This document shows, piece by piece, positions 47,151 to 58,790 of a stretch of DNA of 64,000 nucleotides. The stretch is from Owenia fusiformis. Taxonomy: Eukaryota; Annelida; Polychaeta; Sabellida; Oweniidae. The DNA lies in assembly GCA_903813345.2 (NCBI GenBank), contig CAIIXF020000007.1:4965730-5029729 (forward strand), given 5' to 3'. The translations under genes were made by a program, and so were the position numbers. The notes under the pieces were generated by a model. The model was given only the letters and a program-made list of their open reading frames with translations, searched no databases and was not told the origin of the DNA. Within the stretch, counting starts at the first letter, position 1. Each line of letters begins with the position of its first letter.

Positions 47151-48465
47151 TTACCATTCTGACATATGTGATAATGGATGGTGCAATTAGCACTATAGCA
47201 AAAATAGTATAGCTACTTATATGTCTATTGTTGTTGATATTGTTGTTATTGTTGAGCATTCACTTTATTTGTTCAGATATGTAAACATGTGTGTGGTAAA
47301 GTCAATAGTCATGGCCTTCTTTTGGAATACACCATCAACAATTGTCTTTTCATTTAATTTCTAGAAATAAGGGGAAGGATGGATGTAAATGTATATTCAT
47401 TTATTTCCTTTTTTCATCGACCTCTTAGGCATCCCAGTAGTCTAGCTACAAGCCCCTGTAACCCTGTGTAGTGGGGGTGGGGACACAAAGCCTTGTATCT
47501 AGACTAGCATCCCATCATTTAGGTATCTTGGAGGATTTTGATTTGCGCTTTAATAATCAGTTTGATATAGCATTAATGTCACAGTTGATTTGGGACCATA
47601 TTAAATAATTGATGGGTATGTATGGTAACATATTGATATTTGATGATGTTTCTTTGCAGTCAATGTATCAGTCATCAACATTTGCAAAATCCTTCCGTGT
47701 TTTGTCATTTCAGTTAAACCACATCATCTTTTTCACTTTTGAGATGCACATGGCAGTTGCAAAACATTAACAACTAATGAGTATCAGAATGTCTGTGTTC
47801 TCATGGAAAACTAACAGGATAATATTTTGTACAATGAAAAGGTGGTGTTACTTGTTGGTGCATTATGTCGGAAATATGTGATATTTGATTGATCTGACAT
47901 CTATAGAAAACAGTATAAACTCACTCACAATTGAAATGTATAAATTGTCTTTATAAAAAAGGAAAAAACCAAGATGTGATTAAATCTGATATTGATAGAT
48001 CATTTAACAGAAAAACCAGATCTTATGATATGTATCACATAAGTAGGGATAACTGAATATTAATGGCATGCAGGATTCTGTATTGCTTTGTTAATGGAAG
48101 TTTAAATCCCTGTAGCAAATTGGGAGCTCAACAGTATCTGTACAAATATTCAGTGATAATCTTATAATGATAAATGAAACAAATCCATCTTTGTAGATCA
48201 TTGAATAACATCATTCTGATACTCATAGCATCTTTCTGTTTCACCTGAAACATCTCAGGACTGAGATGAAATGAGATGTCATGGTTTATGATGATGGAAT
48301 AACATATATTCACTCACTATGGGTAGGGCAGTATATATAGAATAATGAGAAACTTCACTCTGATACAATCTATTCCATGCTTCTTCCTCTTATATGAATA
48401 AACTGAATTATTCTGTATTAGCTCTATGTTTATGTGCCTTTTCCATTCCTAATTTCAGCATTTTT
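47151..48465. other. Intronic stretch, one short duplicated segment
   Basis: Mostly unremarkable. 48213-48305 (ttctgatactcatagcatct, gtttcacctgaaacatctca, gatgaaatgagatgtca) is repeated at 49826-49905 on the other side of Epac exon 2. Confidence 0.55.
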
Positions 48466-48660
48466 ATATCACCTCCGGAAGTGGTGACATATTGTTCAGT
48501 GGTTGGTGTAACAAATGGCAGGTGATGACATTTTGCATGTCAATGCCTTGTTATGTCACCACCAAAAGTGTTATAAATACTATAACAAATATTATTATAG
48601 TCTCTTACTTTATTTATTGCCATTTTGCATGTTAATAACTTGTTACTCTTATTATATTTT
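48466..48660 (+). repeat. Dispersed ACCAGAAGTGGTGACATATTG repeat, two tandem copies
   Basis: First copy tatcacctccggaagtggtg acatattgtt ending tgcatgtcaatgccttgtta; the second starts at once with tgtcaccaccaaaagtgtta and ends attttgcatgttaataactt. The array ends about 280 bp before Epac exon 2. Confidence 0.65.
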
Positions 48661-48944
48661 ATAATGTTAAACATTATTGCTGTTGATGTAATGAATTAAG
48701 CTGATCTCTGAAATAACCTATGATAAATATAAGTCACCTTATTAGAAATGAAAGTATATAACATAAGAGGCCCTTTATCGATCTCTAAAATACCCCAATT
48801 CTAATGATAATTCAGTCGCCTTATTGGGTATACCACTTCCTATATTCAGACCTAATATGGGATATCATCAGATGACCTAAATATTCTCCCCTGTTAATTG
48901 TTTTTACCCGCTGGCTGAATGTTGGTGCCATTTTCTACTTTCAG

Positions 48945-49087
48945 ACCATGTGACCGATCAGCAGATGACCTAGATATAATCTACACAAGGTTAAAGAACT
49001 CATCAGCATTTGAAAAATATCATCCGATCCTGCTTCAACAAATCTGCTTCTACTGCTATTATGAGGATTTAGAAAAAGGCGTCACAT
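48945..49087 (+). CDS. RAPGEF4: Epac exon 2, start of N-terminal cyclic-nucleotide-binding domain
   Basis: Internal exon of 143 nt. It follows a pyrimidine-rich acceptor (ttttctactttcag) and ends in the donor gtaagt. The first base completes the Arg codon begun in the exon at 4021. The rest encodes about residues 14-60 of the assembled protein and ends with one base of a Leu codon, so the next intron is phase 1. Recognisable pieces are [28 protein letters not shown] and [10 protein letters not shown]. These align with the EPAC2 stretch DVDIIFTRLK...AFEKFHPNLLRQIC...YYENLEKGIT, the helical lead-in to the first cAMP-binding fold (CNB-A). Vertebrate EPAC1 has its DEP domain at this position, so this piece supports an EPAC2-like protein with two CNB domains. 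No in-frame stop or odd codon is seen. Confidence 0.95.
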
Positions 49088-50064
49088 GTAAGTCGTAAAA
49101 TTTTCATCGCAGTAATTTAATGAAATCCAAAATTGCCTAAAAAGACTGGAATCGGGAAATATTGAACTAAACAGAAATGTCGTTAAACACTCTAAATTGT
49201 GTATAATAGCATTCAATGTAGGGGAATCGGTCAATTTATTCAAATTTTAGACAGAAATTATGTAGAAAATATATAGTACATGTATTTGTATGTAAATTGA
49301 CTGACCTAAATTCTATTTTTGCTCACAATATGTCAAACTAGAAATATTAATGTACAATTTAGATATAATTTGCTCTCCAGTATAAATAGGCTTCATTTGT
49401 TCATTAAAAAAGTAGTTAAGCCTTCATTTAATCAATGTGTCCACAGAATAAATGATTTTTCTACTGGCTCTTTGTTTCGAAGAATTTTATTGATCAATTA
49501 ATTGAGAATGGCTCGTCCATTCTGGATATATTGCATTTTGAACTTCAAGGTCTGTTACGCTACAAATACTTGGAAAGAGGTTATCATTATTCAACATCTA
49601 GTCTATATTAGGCATATCATAGGTAAGGCATGAGGCAGTTGAGGCAACAGCCTCACCAAAATGGTGAACTCGTTATATGCACATTAATCTGTACAGATGT
49701 TTGTGCACATTTTCAGAATGTGTGATTCGGCAAAGACAGTTTAAATTCTTTCGAATTCTGTGTTAACTTTTAACATTTGGATGCTCAGATTGTGACAGAT
49801 TGGTAAAAGCATAGTCATGTTGGGTATTCTGATGTTCATAGCATTTCCCTGTTTCACCTGAACATCTCAGGGCTGAGAAGAAATGAGATGTCAGGGTTTA
49901 TCATGATGATGTTGGGTATGTAATACATCACTTTTGTCAAAATGACATGAAATATACCCTCGTTCTTGCCTAAGTCTGGGTAATGACAGAGCTTGGGCAT
50001 ATTTCACGTCATGGTGCCATAATCTCTAAACATTGCATAGCCCTGATGTGTTATGTTATTTCAG
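49088..50064 (+). other. Epac intron 2 (977 bp)
   Basis: Phase-1 intron, gtaagt to ttatttcag. It contains a reverse copy of the CTCTAAAATTTGAATGAA family (49135-49265: ctaaattgtgtataatagca, caatttattcaaattttaga) and the second copy of the segment at 48213-48305 (49826-49905). No other features. Confidence 0.85.
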
Positions 50065-50153
50065 TGTTCAGACAAGGTGACATGGGGACCAACTGGTACA
50101 CTGTTCTATCAGGGGCTCTGGTTGTACATATATCTGAGACAGGGAATTCAAAG
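50065..50153 (+). CDS. RAPGEF4: Epac exon 3, CNB-A beta strands
   Basis: Internal exon of 89 nt between acceptor ttatgttatttcag and donor gtaagt. It completes the Leu codon split across the 977-bp intron and encodes about residues 62-90, ending exactly after a Lys codon (phase 0). The sequence [20 protein letters not shown] is the classic opening of a CNB beta-barrel: a GD-x-G turn, then W-Y-x-V-L-x-G. It differs at only a few positions from vertebrate EPAC2 [20 protein letters not shown]. The end, HISETGNSK, aligns with the loop before the next strand. A 24-bp tandem array starts about 60 bp downstream in the following intron. Confidence 0.96.
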
Positions 50154-50214
50154 GTAAGTCTTTCTTCCTATCCTTATTAGACTTAAATATAAGAAGAGAC
50201 TGAGGGTATATTTC

Positions 50215-50970
50215 ACAGTTCAGTCTAGTACAAAACTTCTAGTACAGTCTAATTCAGATTCTCTAATTCAGTCTAGTATACATTTCCTAGTACAGTCTAT
50301 AACAAAACATTAAGTACAGTCCAGTCCAGATACTCTAGTGCAGTCTTGTGCACATTTCTACTCTTAGTACAGTCTGGTACAAAACCCTAAATACAGTCAG
50401 TCCAGATTCTCTGGTACAGTCTAGTGCAGATTCACTAATACAGTCTAGTCCAGATTCTCCAGTACAGTCCAGTTCATAACCCCTAATACAGGCTAGTGCA
50501 GATTCACTAATACAGTCTAGTCCAGATTCTCTAGTACAGTCTACTTCATAACCCCTAGTACAGTCTAGTACAGATTCACTAATACAGTCTAGTCCAGATT
50601 CTCCGTTACAGTCTAGTTCATAACCCCTAGTACAGTCTAGTACAGATTCACTAATAAAGTCTAGTCCAGATTCTCCTGTACAGTCTAGTTCATAACCCCT
50701 AATACAGTCTAGTGCAGATTCACTAATAAAGTCTAGTCCAGATTCTCTTGTACAGATTACTTCATAACCCCTAATACAGTCTAGTGCAGATTCACTAATA
50801 AAGTCTTGTCCAGATTCTCTAGTACAGTTTACTTCATAATCCCAAGTACAGTCTTGTACAGATTTACTAATACAGTCTAGTCCAGATTCTCAAGTACAGT
50901 CTAGTTCTTAACCCCTAGTACAGTCTAGTGCAGATTCACTAATAAAGTCGTGTACACTTTCTCTATTACA
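50215..50970. repeat. 24-bp minisatellite with 72-bp higher-order units
   Basis: The basic unit is about 24 bp, for example ctagtacagtctagtncaga plus ttc(a/t). In the centre, three variants alternate regularly: gattcactaatacagtctag, gattctctagtacagtctag and taacccctagtacagtctag (each plus about 4 bp). This gives a 72-bp composite period repeated roughly seven times. The edges are more diverged, as expected when arrays homogenise from the middle. It starts about 60 bp after the exon 3 donor. Confidence 0.9.
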
Positions 50971-51793
50971 CACATTCCCTGGTTCAGTTTAACCTGATAT
51001 ATCCTATTTGATACTCAATGTCAAAATGATAGAGTTGAAATAAATAGGAGAAAACGTCATTATAAAGCTTGTGATGGGAGCACAGTTTATCATGTAGCAG
51101 CCAGGCTGAAATGTGTACTAGGAGCCATGGGTTAGGCATACCAAATGTACAACAAATCATTTTAACTGCTAATAAAAATTGAAATTTGCCCATAAATAAA
51201 ACCTCAATGGTCTTTTTATCGCAGCTCCAGAAAATTTAGACACTGACAAGCGTGTCTTTGGGAATAATCATGCAAGTGTTTGGTATTATATCACCATTGT
51301 ATATTATTCAATAAATGCAAATCATTTCCCAAAAGGGATCATTTCTCAAATTCATTCAACCGTTGAATTCCTTAGACTTGATGGCCTTGGACTATTTAAT
51401 TCAGAATAATTTAGAAATAATGAGGAAAATGTGCTTTTAACTCAGAAATTATTGCTTTGATTTGTTAAATGTGTCATTACCTTGGATTCCGTTGCATTTT
51501 GTTTTGTGAAAAATGTTCATCCATTGTTATTAGGCGATAAATGGGTAGCAACAATGTATCTTACACTGATTTATTAGATAATGTATAATTGACAATGTAG
51601 GGGTCCAAATATGACATTGGTAAGATGTAATTACTCATTACCAAAGGTAACAGTTTACAGCTTAGTATTTAGAGAATAATGAAAAACACTTGTGAAATCC
51701 ATGAAATTAGATAGCCGCAAAATTGTGATTTCTCATAATTCGAAATTTGAGCTTGGAAAATACCTTTTCAACCATAGTTCTATGAAGGTAGAC

Positions 51794-51868
51794 ATAATTT
51801 GGCTCAAAGTTAAGGAAGATAGTCTTTTCTCAAACAAGACTATCTTCCTTAACTTTGAGCCAAATTAT
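51794..51868. other. Perfect 33-bp stem hairpin, 9-nt loop
   Basis: The left arm 51794-51826 (ataatttggctcaaagttaa... to agtctt) is the exact reverse complement of 51836-51868, with loop ttctcaaac. A perfect 33-bp stem is far beyond chance and implies a recent inverted duplication, a hairpin RNA or a minimal palindromic element. Perfect pairing is unusual for a miRNA precursor but acceptable for a siRNA-type hairpin. Confidence 0.9.
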
Positions 51869-52231
51869 TGTCCACAACTTGACTTATAAGTGGTATAGAA
51901 TCGAGAAATAAAAATATATTAGCAAAAACGAAGCCCGGAAGTTCTTCCATCTTGTTACGCTGATGTATCGTCAGCGTAACTAGGTGAGTATCAGTGATTA
52001 CATCATTTGGGTAATGCTATCTAAAAGTAGAATTCAGCCAGTCAGTCAATCAAAGTAGTATGTTAAGTGCTTGTAATGAGAGGAGTGACAGGTTGGCCTG
52101 ACCCATCTGACATTGAGCAGTTGGTGACATTATTTCTTGACATTTATTGACTCCCAAGTGTTCAATGCAATATATGTTGTAATTGTTATAGATTGATGTC
52201 TACACAATTTTCTGTTCTATTTTTCTCTATT

Positions 52232-52380
52232 ACTCTCTAAAATTTGAATGAAGTACCTAATTTTCTTACATTTCTATACAATTTAGAGTGTTGCCTGAAA
52301 GACTGTTTAGTTTATACCTTTCTCATCTAATCTTTTCATCCATATTTCACATTTCAAAATACGACCATCATGATAATTTT
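52232..52380 (+). repeat. Dispersed CTCTAAAATTTGAATGAA repeat, copy 6
   Basis: The most complete copy: ctctctaaaatttgaatgaa, cctaattttcttacatttct, atacaatttagagtgttgcc, ctcatctaatcttttcatcc and cacatttcaaaatacgacca. Confidence 0.75.
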
Positions 52381-54512
52381 TCAAGGGACGATTACTGTGT
52401 TATGTACAGTACATGTACTGAATAAGATGTTCATTTGAACAAAATGTTTTGACGGATGAGATGTTTTAAACTTATGAAAGAGTGGAATCAGAAAGTAAAT
52501 GGATAAATAATCAATATTCTAATAAGTATAGATACGTACATGGATGTAAATCAAATAGCAAGAATGACACCAAGGTATTAAATCAACTTTTAATTCAACA
52601 TAGGCTTCTTCAGTAGTAATATTTTTAAATAACTTGACAGGAGTTTATAGTGTAGTGTTGCCAGCTGACTGCAGACTTGTTGCTTCAGAGTTTTGTTGCC
52701 ATAACAATGGAATAAAACAATATGGTTTCAAGATGTTTTCTATTAATAATCATATACTGTAATATTAATTGAAAGATATCGATTGAATGATTTGTAACAA
52801 TGTGCTGCCTGGATGTCCTCGGCTGTTAAGCATGATAAACTATTAAAAGTGTGTTATCATTCAATAACAATGTAAAAGTGCAATATGTTACTTGTAATTA
52901 TATTATTTGAAGAACATCCTCCAACCAATCACTTCTTTATTGCACGTTATTGCCTCGTCCAATATTCAGATATACAACATGTACTTAACATGAGTGGTGA
53001 TGAGTTTAAATACAGAGTCATGTACAGATTACATGTACCATAATTGCAGTTGGATTTAATCGGACAGGAAAAACAATTGCTAGGAGTTGTGAAGCACCTA
53101 GTGTTAAGAACGAGGAATTGGGTTAAAGTTGGATTAAACGAGGAATTGATACGTTATTATAAAAGTGGATTAAGCTTTATTATTTCAGCAGCTAAATTAT
53201 GATACCCATGAGAAAATCTCATAAAGGCCGTGCTTTGAACTCTGAAATAGGGTGAAAAGGAATGGAATCAGGAATGACTGTTACAAGCACATGGGGCGAT
53301 CTTAATTGTACAGAAATGTTATAATATGATGGGGTTCTCTTATTAAATTTAAGAACAAAAGGCGTAAAGTACAAATGTAGGCAACGTCGCTTGGAGCTTT
53401 TAATCACACGTAATGATTGGGAGTAGAGAAGAATGCACTCTGGGGAACTTGGTTATGGCAAGTGCAATGCTCTGTTCCACCCATTTATTGCTTTGGAAAA
53501 TCGTTCAATAGATGTAGGAGGGACAAATTGTTTTAAAGAACATGATTTGAACTTTAAAGCCAGAAGCTCGTTCAATAATTGACATTTAACATGATACAAT
53601 GTTAATTCACTCAAAGGCATAAAACGGGAAAAGAAATACAGTATAGAAAATAACTTTATTGATAATCCAAGGACTGAGGGCCACAAGACGTCCAAGTTAA
53701 ATATGGAAACGCTAGAAAATTAGATACTTAATGAAAAAACATGAATAATAGCCATGTCCAAATGTGAGTGACATTCTGATTTTAAGTGAGATGAAATTAC
53801 TATATTCTGGTTGTCGTAATTACAGAAATCCCCACTAATGGGATAAATGATGTTACAGTCAATGTTGTACATAATAGATTGACTAAGATCAGACATAGTT
53901 AAACATTTTATCAAAGGAAGGAGGACATGCTGGATAAACGCATCCGGAGATCAATAAACTGCCGTCAACCATCACCGAACAACCATCTACCTTCAAATAA
54001 AGAATCAATGGTTAATCAAGAAGAAAACAACGCGAATGCTATGTCTCTTTTATAAAATCACAATTTAATTTCCCAGTTTTTCGGGGTTACGCAAATAGTG
54101 GTGTAAATTACTTCCTTATTAGATGCAGTTCCTCGTAATTAAACTCTATTGTGAGTTATTTTGTGAGGACATAGAATCAGAATAACAAGACTTATTTGAT
54201 TCGGGATATGTAACGATTAATCTTTGGAAACAGAGTGGAGTTCTATATACCTGGATACCTGGGAAATAAAACCTTTGATAATTTATTGCCACAAAGTCAT
54301 AAAGATAGACCAAGATCTGATTAATTAAGGTCATTATTATTTTGTGATCCCAGAATAAGTGCCGTGTGATGTAGATAGATACGTGCCGTCTCATAATATG
54401 TGCTGTAGTATGAGCCTGACACACATTCGGGACTGGTGCCGCAGGAGAGGAGGACGCAGGGTAAGATTTATTCCCATAATTCTTACATAATACATAATAC
54501 TACATAACTCCC
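52381..54512. other. Intronic stretch with little recognisable
   Basis: AT-rich. 53150-53370 loosely resembles a reversed CTCTAAAATTTGAATGAA-family copy (ctatt..aacgaggaattg and tacagaaatg) but too weakly to call. ORFs on the - strand at 53219-54424 show no domain. Confidence 0.45.
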
Positions 54513-55135
54513 ATGTGGCTTGCTCTAGTGATTAGCCCCATTTATATTGTTGGAGTATAGTTCCATTATAAAGGTGCATATTTTAGCAGTAATTTGTCTT
54601 GTAGGATATTAATGCGTTAAAACTACTAAATTCCTTTGTGACTTGCTCTAGTGATCAGCCCCATTTGTATTGTTCAAGTAATAGTTCAATTATAAAGGTG
54701 CATATTTCAGCCTTCATGGCTTGCTCTAGTGATCAGCCCCATTTATATTGTTCAAGTAATAGTTCAATTATAAAGGTGCACATTTCAGCCTTCATGGCAT
54801 GCTCTAGTGATCAGCCCCATTTATATTGTTCAAGTAATAGTTCAATTATAAAGGTGCACATTTCAGCCTTCGTGGCATGCTCTGGTGATCAGCCCCTTTT
54901 ATATTGTTCAAGTAATAGTTCAATTATAAAGGTGCACATTTCAGCCTTCGTGACATGCTCTAGTGATCAGCCCCATTTATATTGTTCAAGTAATAGTTCA
55001 ATTATAAAGGTGCACATTTCAGCCTTCGTGGCATGCTCTAGTGATCAGCCCCATTTATATTGTTCAAGTAATAGTTCAATTATAAAGGTGCACATTTCAG
55101 CGGCGAATGTAATTTGTCTAGTAGGATATTAATGC
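54513..55135. repeat. 78-bp minisatellite, about six copies plus flanking half-units
   Basis: The unit (78 bp) contains gcttgctctagtgatcagcc, ccatttatattgttcaagta, atagttcaattataaaggtg and cacatttcagccttc. Six copies at about 54640-55100 are nearly identical. A diverged copy at 54513-54575 and the outer phrase gtaatttgtctagtaggata (54590 and 55107) show that an older, longer duplication enclosed the site before the inner unit expanded. The unit is a multiple of three, so a 164-codon ORF runs through it. I consider that ORF incidental. Confidence 0.9.
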
Positions 55136-57265
55136 ATTAAAACAACTAAATCCCAGTACGATAAAGGGAATTGCTGTAATGTATATGTAGATTTGATGTC
55201 CTATACAAGGTGTTAGAAACACACAATGTACTTAGTCAGAGTAGACATTGTGAAAGTAAATGTGTCTGAAGCCCCATGTGGGATGCGACCCTGGATAAGT
55301 TTAGCAGCAATTATACTGTATTCCTATTTGTTATCAGGTTATTGCCTCACACTGTTGGCTTATAGAAACACCAACTGGTCTATCTGCCTTTGTCAACAAT
55401 TCTTAGGACATATACACCTCTTATATACCCCATTTTGTAGGGTTTTCATCTTATGAGTCAACCAATATGGTGCAATGCCGTTAAAAATATGCCAGGGTGT
55501 TAACTTGAACATGCTAATAAAATCTTGTTAGCATTGATCTAATTCAGAATTTTAAGATTTTCTTGGTTATCTGATTTTTTGGGTTTTCACATTGCAACCT
55601 ACAACATGTGAAGTTGTATACTTCAAGTAAATGCAAACACTTTAATTCAACTTCTCTTGACATCTTTATTATCAGATATCATGTAAAACACCTCCAAAGT
55701 ACTGTACAAGTATTTTGCATGTATGTTGCTTATGTCACAAATAAGTTTTACACTCAACTTATCAACTGTATTCTAATTTCATACATTTTGAAATACAAGT
55801 AAATACAGTTTATAATATGCAGGATTTACCTTCTTCTAAGGCCACTATAATTTCATCTCACTCAAGAATTGGCTTGAAACTCGAGTTATGCAGGATGCTA
55901 TATGATTCCATATCAAAGTAGTTCCCGCTTTTAGAAAATCTTGAAAAAATAATTTATGGAAATGTCAACATGATTTATCGAAGTATTTTGATTTTAAACT
56001 GTATCCTATCTGTAAATATCCACATAAAATTTGAAAAGTGTTACCCATTTATAAAATCTTGGTAACTGTATTTATGAAAATTATATGAAAATATTCTTGT
56101 ACAGATCTACCTTGAAATTACACATAAATGGTAGTATACGACTTACGTGGCTTAAATTTTTAATGACTGAGTTTTTGGTGTTCAGTGGTCAGAATTCAGT
56201 GCTCGACAGTTGGCATTTTGCATTTGTAACAATTGTTACATTTTTCTTAATATTTTAAAATGACATTATACTGTATTTATTAGTACATGAAAGATTGTTT
56301 TGGTGCTTCATATTCTTTTTTCATAGAGAAATTAGGCAAAATCCTCTCGATATTCAACCTACTTTTAGTACCTAACCCCTCGTCCTTTTCCACTCATTAA
56401 AACATAACTACAATCATATTTCATATGTTATCTGGAATTTATTGACGTGCAATAAATTCTGCCGCTGATTATTTTGTTGGATTACGCTAATCCAACCATT
56501 TCCTAAATGAGAAGAATAACTTAATCCTTTGAAAAGACTATTGATGAAACAATTAAAGACAGAAGTATATGGTATAAACAGAGGATGATTTATGTAAGCT
56601 GCTTTTATGTTCACTGAGAACACCGGAGCCAACTCTGGATAAGAGCTTCCCTAAAGGTGTATTCGCGAATGCAACTATGGGCTATTGGCTGCCGGGTTAA
56701 TTTCAATTTTTATGGCAAACTCATTTAAATGTGATTAGTACCTGCGGTGCATCCGGTAGCAACAAGCTATTGCATCAAACCCAATTGCTGACTTGCAATC
56801 TGTTCACTAATTCAACTGAATGTATCCCCGATAGAATCAAAGCAATGCATCGTCAATTTTTTAAAAGAAAAAAAAACATTCAGGGAAGAAGTTGTACATG
56901 GGGTACACTCATTCATTCTTAGTTAGAGAATAATTCGTGCTTTTAGTAGATTAGTTCCTTGTACAATTGATGTATTCTTGTACATATGAATCTATAGGGA
57001 GACTGATTGGAACTGTAAACGGCTCCTGTGGGATATATGGATCAGTTTGTTTAGTGCTAACAAATGGAACTAAAGGCCCCAGGGGCTAGGGAGGGGGTGT
57101 TGTTAATGTAGTTTATGTGAACCCATAGATAGATTTTTTATTTAGAAATATTGGGCCTATTGTTTAAGTTTAGATTTTGGCTCATATACTTCTATTTACT
57201 TATTTAAAAATTGAGATGGTTTATATCCTATTCGAAGAAAATAAAATTACAATACAATTATTTTT
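55136..57265. other. Intronic stretch with little recognisable
   Basis: AT-rich. Fragments of two dispersed families occur: 56165-56240 (ttcagtggtcagaattcagt, gttggcattttgcatttgta) and 56320-56430 (ccactcattaaaacataact). No gene signal. Confidence 0.5.
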
Positions 57266-57267
57266 AT

Positions 57268-57380
57268 ACCATCCCCAAAAAGTGTTTTAGCTACCATTTT
57301 AGTGACTGATGTTCTGCATCACCATCTGTAACAAGTGTTACTATTTTCAGGCCGTAACATTTTATCATATTAATGCCTTG
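57268..57380 (+). repeat. Dispersed ACCAGAAGTGGTGACATATTG repeat, diverged copy
   Basis: Reads ttataccatccccaaaaagt, gtaacaagtgttactatttt and taacattttatcatattaat gcct. An old copy in the same orientation as the others. Confidence 0.5.
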
Positions 57381-57844
57381 TATATCATATTTGGTTATGA
57401 GGAATTATTGCTTGTAATCTACAAATTGTTCATCTATATGACATAGTCCCTAGTATTGAAAACAATTAAGTAATGAATCCTCATGTAATATACACTTAAT
57501 TCATTATATTTTGCAAATAAAAACACTGCATGATATTTAAATGTCATCACATTCCAAGGCCAAGAATCCAGTCCCTCTGCAGTTGAAAACTATTATTAGA
57601 TATATAGATAAATACGATAGTCGATTTATGTCAGGATGGCCAAGAGATAATAATCCCAAATATCCCAAATCGACTATTGGATGATACTCTTTACAAACCT
57701 GCTTTATATACCTCAAACACATCAAAGTATGGTATTATAAACAATATACTATATGCTAGACAATAGACACGTTCTAAACGATTTTATGCTATGCTATATA
57801 GGGCCATCTGCTTACCCTTACACATTTCGGTATATATTAGACTA

Positions 57845-58790
57845 TATTTCCCTCTAAAATTTGAAAGAACCATCTGGTTGTCTGAAATTTCTATATTATT
57901 TAAAGTGTAAACTACATGCCAGATTATTTAAAGTGTATACTACATGCCAGATTATTTAAAGTGTAAACTACATGCCAGATTATTTAAAGTATAAACGATA
58001 TGCAAGATTATTTAAAGTATAAACTACATGCCAGATTATTTAAAGTGTAAACTACATGCCAGATTATTTAAAGTATAAACGACATGCAAGATTATTTAAA
58101 GTGTAAACTACATGCCAGATTATTTAAAGAGTAGACTACATGCAAGATTATTTTAAGTGTAAACTACATGCCAGATTATTGAAAATGTAAACTACATGCA
58201 AGATTATTTAAAGTGTAAACTACATGCCAGAATATTTAAAGTGTAAACTACATGCCAGATTATTTAAAGTGTAAACTACATGCCAGATTATTTAAAGTGT
58301 AAACTGCATGTCAGATTATTTAAAGTGTAAACTACATGCAAGATTATTTAAAGTGTAAACTACATGCCAAATTATTAAAGTGTAAACTACATGCCAGATT
58401 ATTTAAAGTGTAAACTACATGCAAGATTATTTAAAGTGTAAACTACATGTCAAATTATTAAAGTGTAAACTACATGCCAGATTATTTAAAGTGTAAACTA
58501 CATGCCAAATTATTAAAGTGTAAACTACATGCCAGATTATTTAAAGTGTAAACTACATGCAAGATTATTTAAAGTGTAAACTACATGCCAAATTATTAAA
58601 GTGTAAACTACATGCCAGATTATTTAAAGTGTAAACTACATGCCAGATTATTTAAAGTGTAAACTACATGCAAGATTATTTAAAGTGTAAACTACATGCC
58701 AGATTATTTAAAGTGTATACTACATGCCAGATTATTTAAAGTGTAAACTACATGCCAGATTATTTAAAGTGTAAACTACATGTCAGATTA
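57845..58790. repeat. 28-bp satellite (about 32 copies) grown from a dispersed repeat
   Basis: 57845-57925 is the start of a CTCTAAAATTTGAATGAA-family copy (ctctaaaatttgaaagaacc, then atttctatattatttaaagt). From about 57895 the sequence becomes a tandem array of a 28-bp unit, agattatttaaagtgtaaac plus tacatgcc. The array is about 0.9 kb with variants tacatgcaag, tacatgtcag and a 27-bp form lacking one T (aaattattaaagtg) that recurs with the regular unit. The array unit overlaps the atttctata(c/t)aatttagagtgttgcc part of the family. Confidence 0.92.

Larger units (their letters stand above)
4059..48944 (+). other. Epac intron 1 (44.9 kb)
   Basis: Phase-2 intron bounded by gtaaga and ttctactttcag. 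It occupies 70% of the window and is built largely of mobile-element remains, listed separately. CpG is scarce except in a few clusters, as expected for a methylated gene body. I found no additional exon whose translation fits between Arg13 and Pro14 of the protein, and homology says none is needed. Confidence 0.85.
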
